A DNA stretch of 5,756 nt. Source: Clostridia bacterium. Its GTDB lineage: Bacteria; Bacillota_A; Clostridia; Christensenellales; Aristaeellaceae. The DNA lies in assembly GCA_017481065.1 (NCBI GenBank), contig JAFUPT010000102.1, positions 1 to 5,756 on the forward strand, given 5' to 3'. Under the pieces are notes generated by a model, which saw only the letters and a list, made by a program, of their open reading frames with translations, was not told the origin of the DNA and did no database searches. The position numbers were made by a program, and so were the translations under genes. Positions 5,503 to 5,756 of this stretch are shown here, piece by piece (the stretch's first letter is position 1; every line of letters begins with the position of its first letter).

Positions 5503-5522
5503 AAAAGAAAAGCGGTGATGAG

Positions 5523-5756
5523 ATGGGCTACGTACAGGGGATATCCGCTGGGCAGATGTGGCTTTTGCCCTACAGTCTGGATGAACTGGTGGAGGAAAAC
5601 AGCCCGGTTCGGGTGATTGAGGCGTATGTAGACAGCCTTCCTTTGGAGGAGCTGGGCTTTGTGCGCCCTGTGCCCGCCTGGACGGGGCGGCCGGGGTATG
5701 ACCCGAGGGATATGCTCAAGCTCTACATCTACGGCTATCTGAACCGCATTCGTTCA
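5523..5756 (+). CDS. IS1182-type transposase, N-terminal 78 residues (3' end outside window)
   Basis: The frame starts at ATG 5523 and runs off the right edge after 78 codons. The sequence is characteristic of the N-terminal region (DUF772-like) of IS1182 and related IS5-group transposases: a Q-M-W-L-L-P-Y-S-L-D-E-L-V motif at 11-23, N-S-P-V-R-V-I at 26-32, and TGRPGYDPRDMLKLYIYGYL at 54-73 followed by N-R-I-R-S. The DDE catalytic residues of the RNase H fold would come later, so intactness is unknown. The protein cuts and joins its element's ends. The gene is richer in G+C than the region before it, consistent with an inserted element. The IS1182 assignment is from recognised motifs; a related DUF772-containing family is the alternative. 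Confidence 0.88.
   Translation, partial: MGYVQGISAGQMWLLPYSLDELVEENSPVRVIEAYVDSLPLEELGFVRPVPAWTGRPGYDPRDMLKLYIYGYLNRIRS

Larger units (their letters stand above)
5095..5522. other. AT-rich intergenic region without a convincing protein gene
   Basis: GC is about 35-40% in the sampled lines, well below both flanks. It holds a 33-codon open frame of doubtful status (5132-5233), a short T run after a 4-bp stem (5237-5256), a leftward promoter candidate (5272-5300), the tandem NrdR-like sites (5338-5385) and the transposase promoter (5473-5502). A 70-codon open frame at 5306-5518 crosses the operator sites, has no ribosome binding site and has an unnatural-looking composition, so it is not called. 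Confidence 0.7.
5400..5756 (+). mobile_element. Left part of an IS1182-type insertion sequence (left end not resolved)
   Basis: The transposase gene at 5523 implies an insertion sequence whose right end is beyond the window. Its left end must lie between the NrdR-like sites and the transposase promoter, somewhere around 5395-5470; the start given is an estimate. Without the right terminal repeat the boundary cannot be fixed by eye. Confidence 0.5.

Noticed and set aside
5306..5518. 70-codon plus-strand frame across the NrdR-like sites
   Set aside because: No ribosome binding site, and it reads through two operator boxes and the transposase promoter; no protein-like motif.

Overview
The window looks like an accessory region of a Clostridia-type Firmicute, probably a gut anaerobe. 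The evidence is strong AAGGAGG-type ribosome binding sites, lantibiotic-immunity-like ABC genes, and sigma-A-like promoters. The genus cannot be fixed from the sequence. Base composition is a mosaic by hand-sampled lines: about 47% GC in the leftmost gene, 60-70% in the sampled lines of the ABC genes, about 35-40% in the right-hand intergenic region, then higher again in a transposase gene.

Positions 1-4293 form one rightward gene string, tightly packed from the first gene onward. It starts with the C-terminal part of a condensation-domain-like acyltransferase whose start lies outside the window. Two consecutive ATPase + membrane-permease pairs follow (837-2573 and 2589-4293). The pairs are diverged copies of one another: the ATPases are both exactly 300 residues and match at about 200 positions without a gap. 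Both carry the glutamate 'E loop' in place of the usual Q loop, a mark of the bacitracin/lantibiotic self-protection branch. The likeliest role is export of, or protection from, a peptide or other amphipathic compound at the cytoplasmic membrane. A perfect 13-bp stem terminator closes the string.

A convergent GNAT acetyltransferase gene (4459-5034, minus strand) has its own terminator, a good ribosome binding site and a well-formed promoter.

The AT-rich stretch 5035-5522 holds no convincing protein gene, but its centre is a tandem pair of 16-bp sites (5338-5353 and 5370-5385) separated by exactly 16 bp. They match the NrdR box, the operator of the ribonucleotide reductase repressor NrdR. No ribonucleotide reductase gene is visible; the next gene to the right is the start of an IS1182-type transposase (5523 to the right edge). 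The simplest reading is that an insertion sequence has landed between an NrdR-controlled promoter and its gene, or that the promoter is an orphan. This is the most notable signal in the window.
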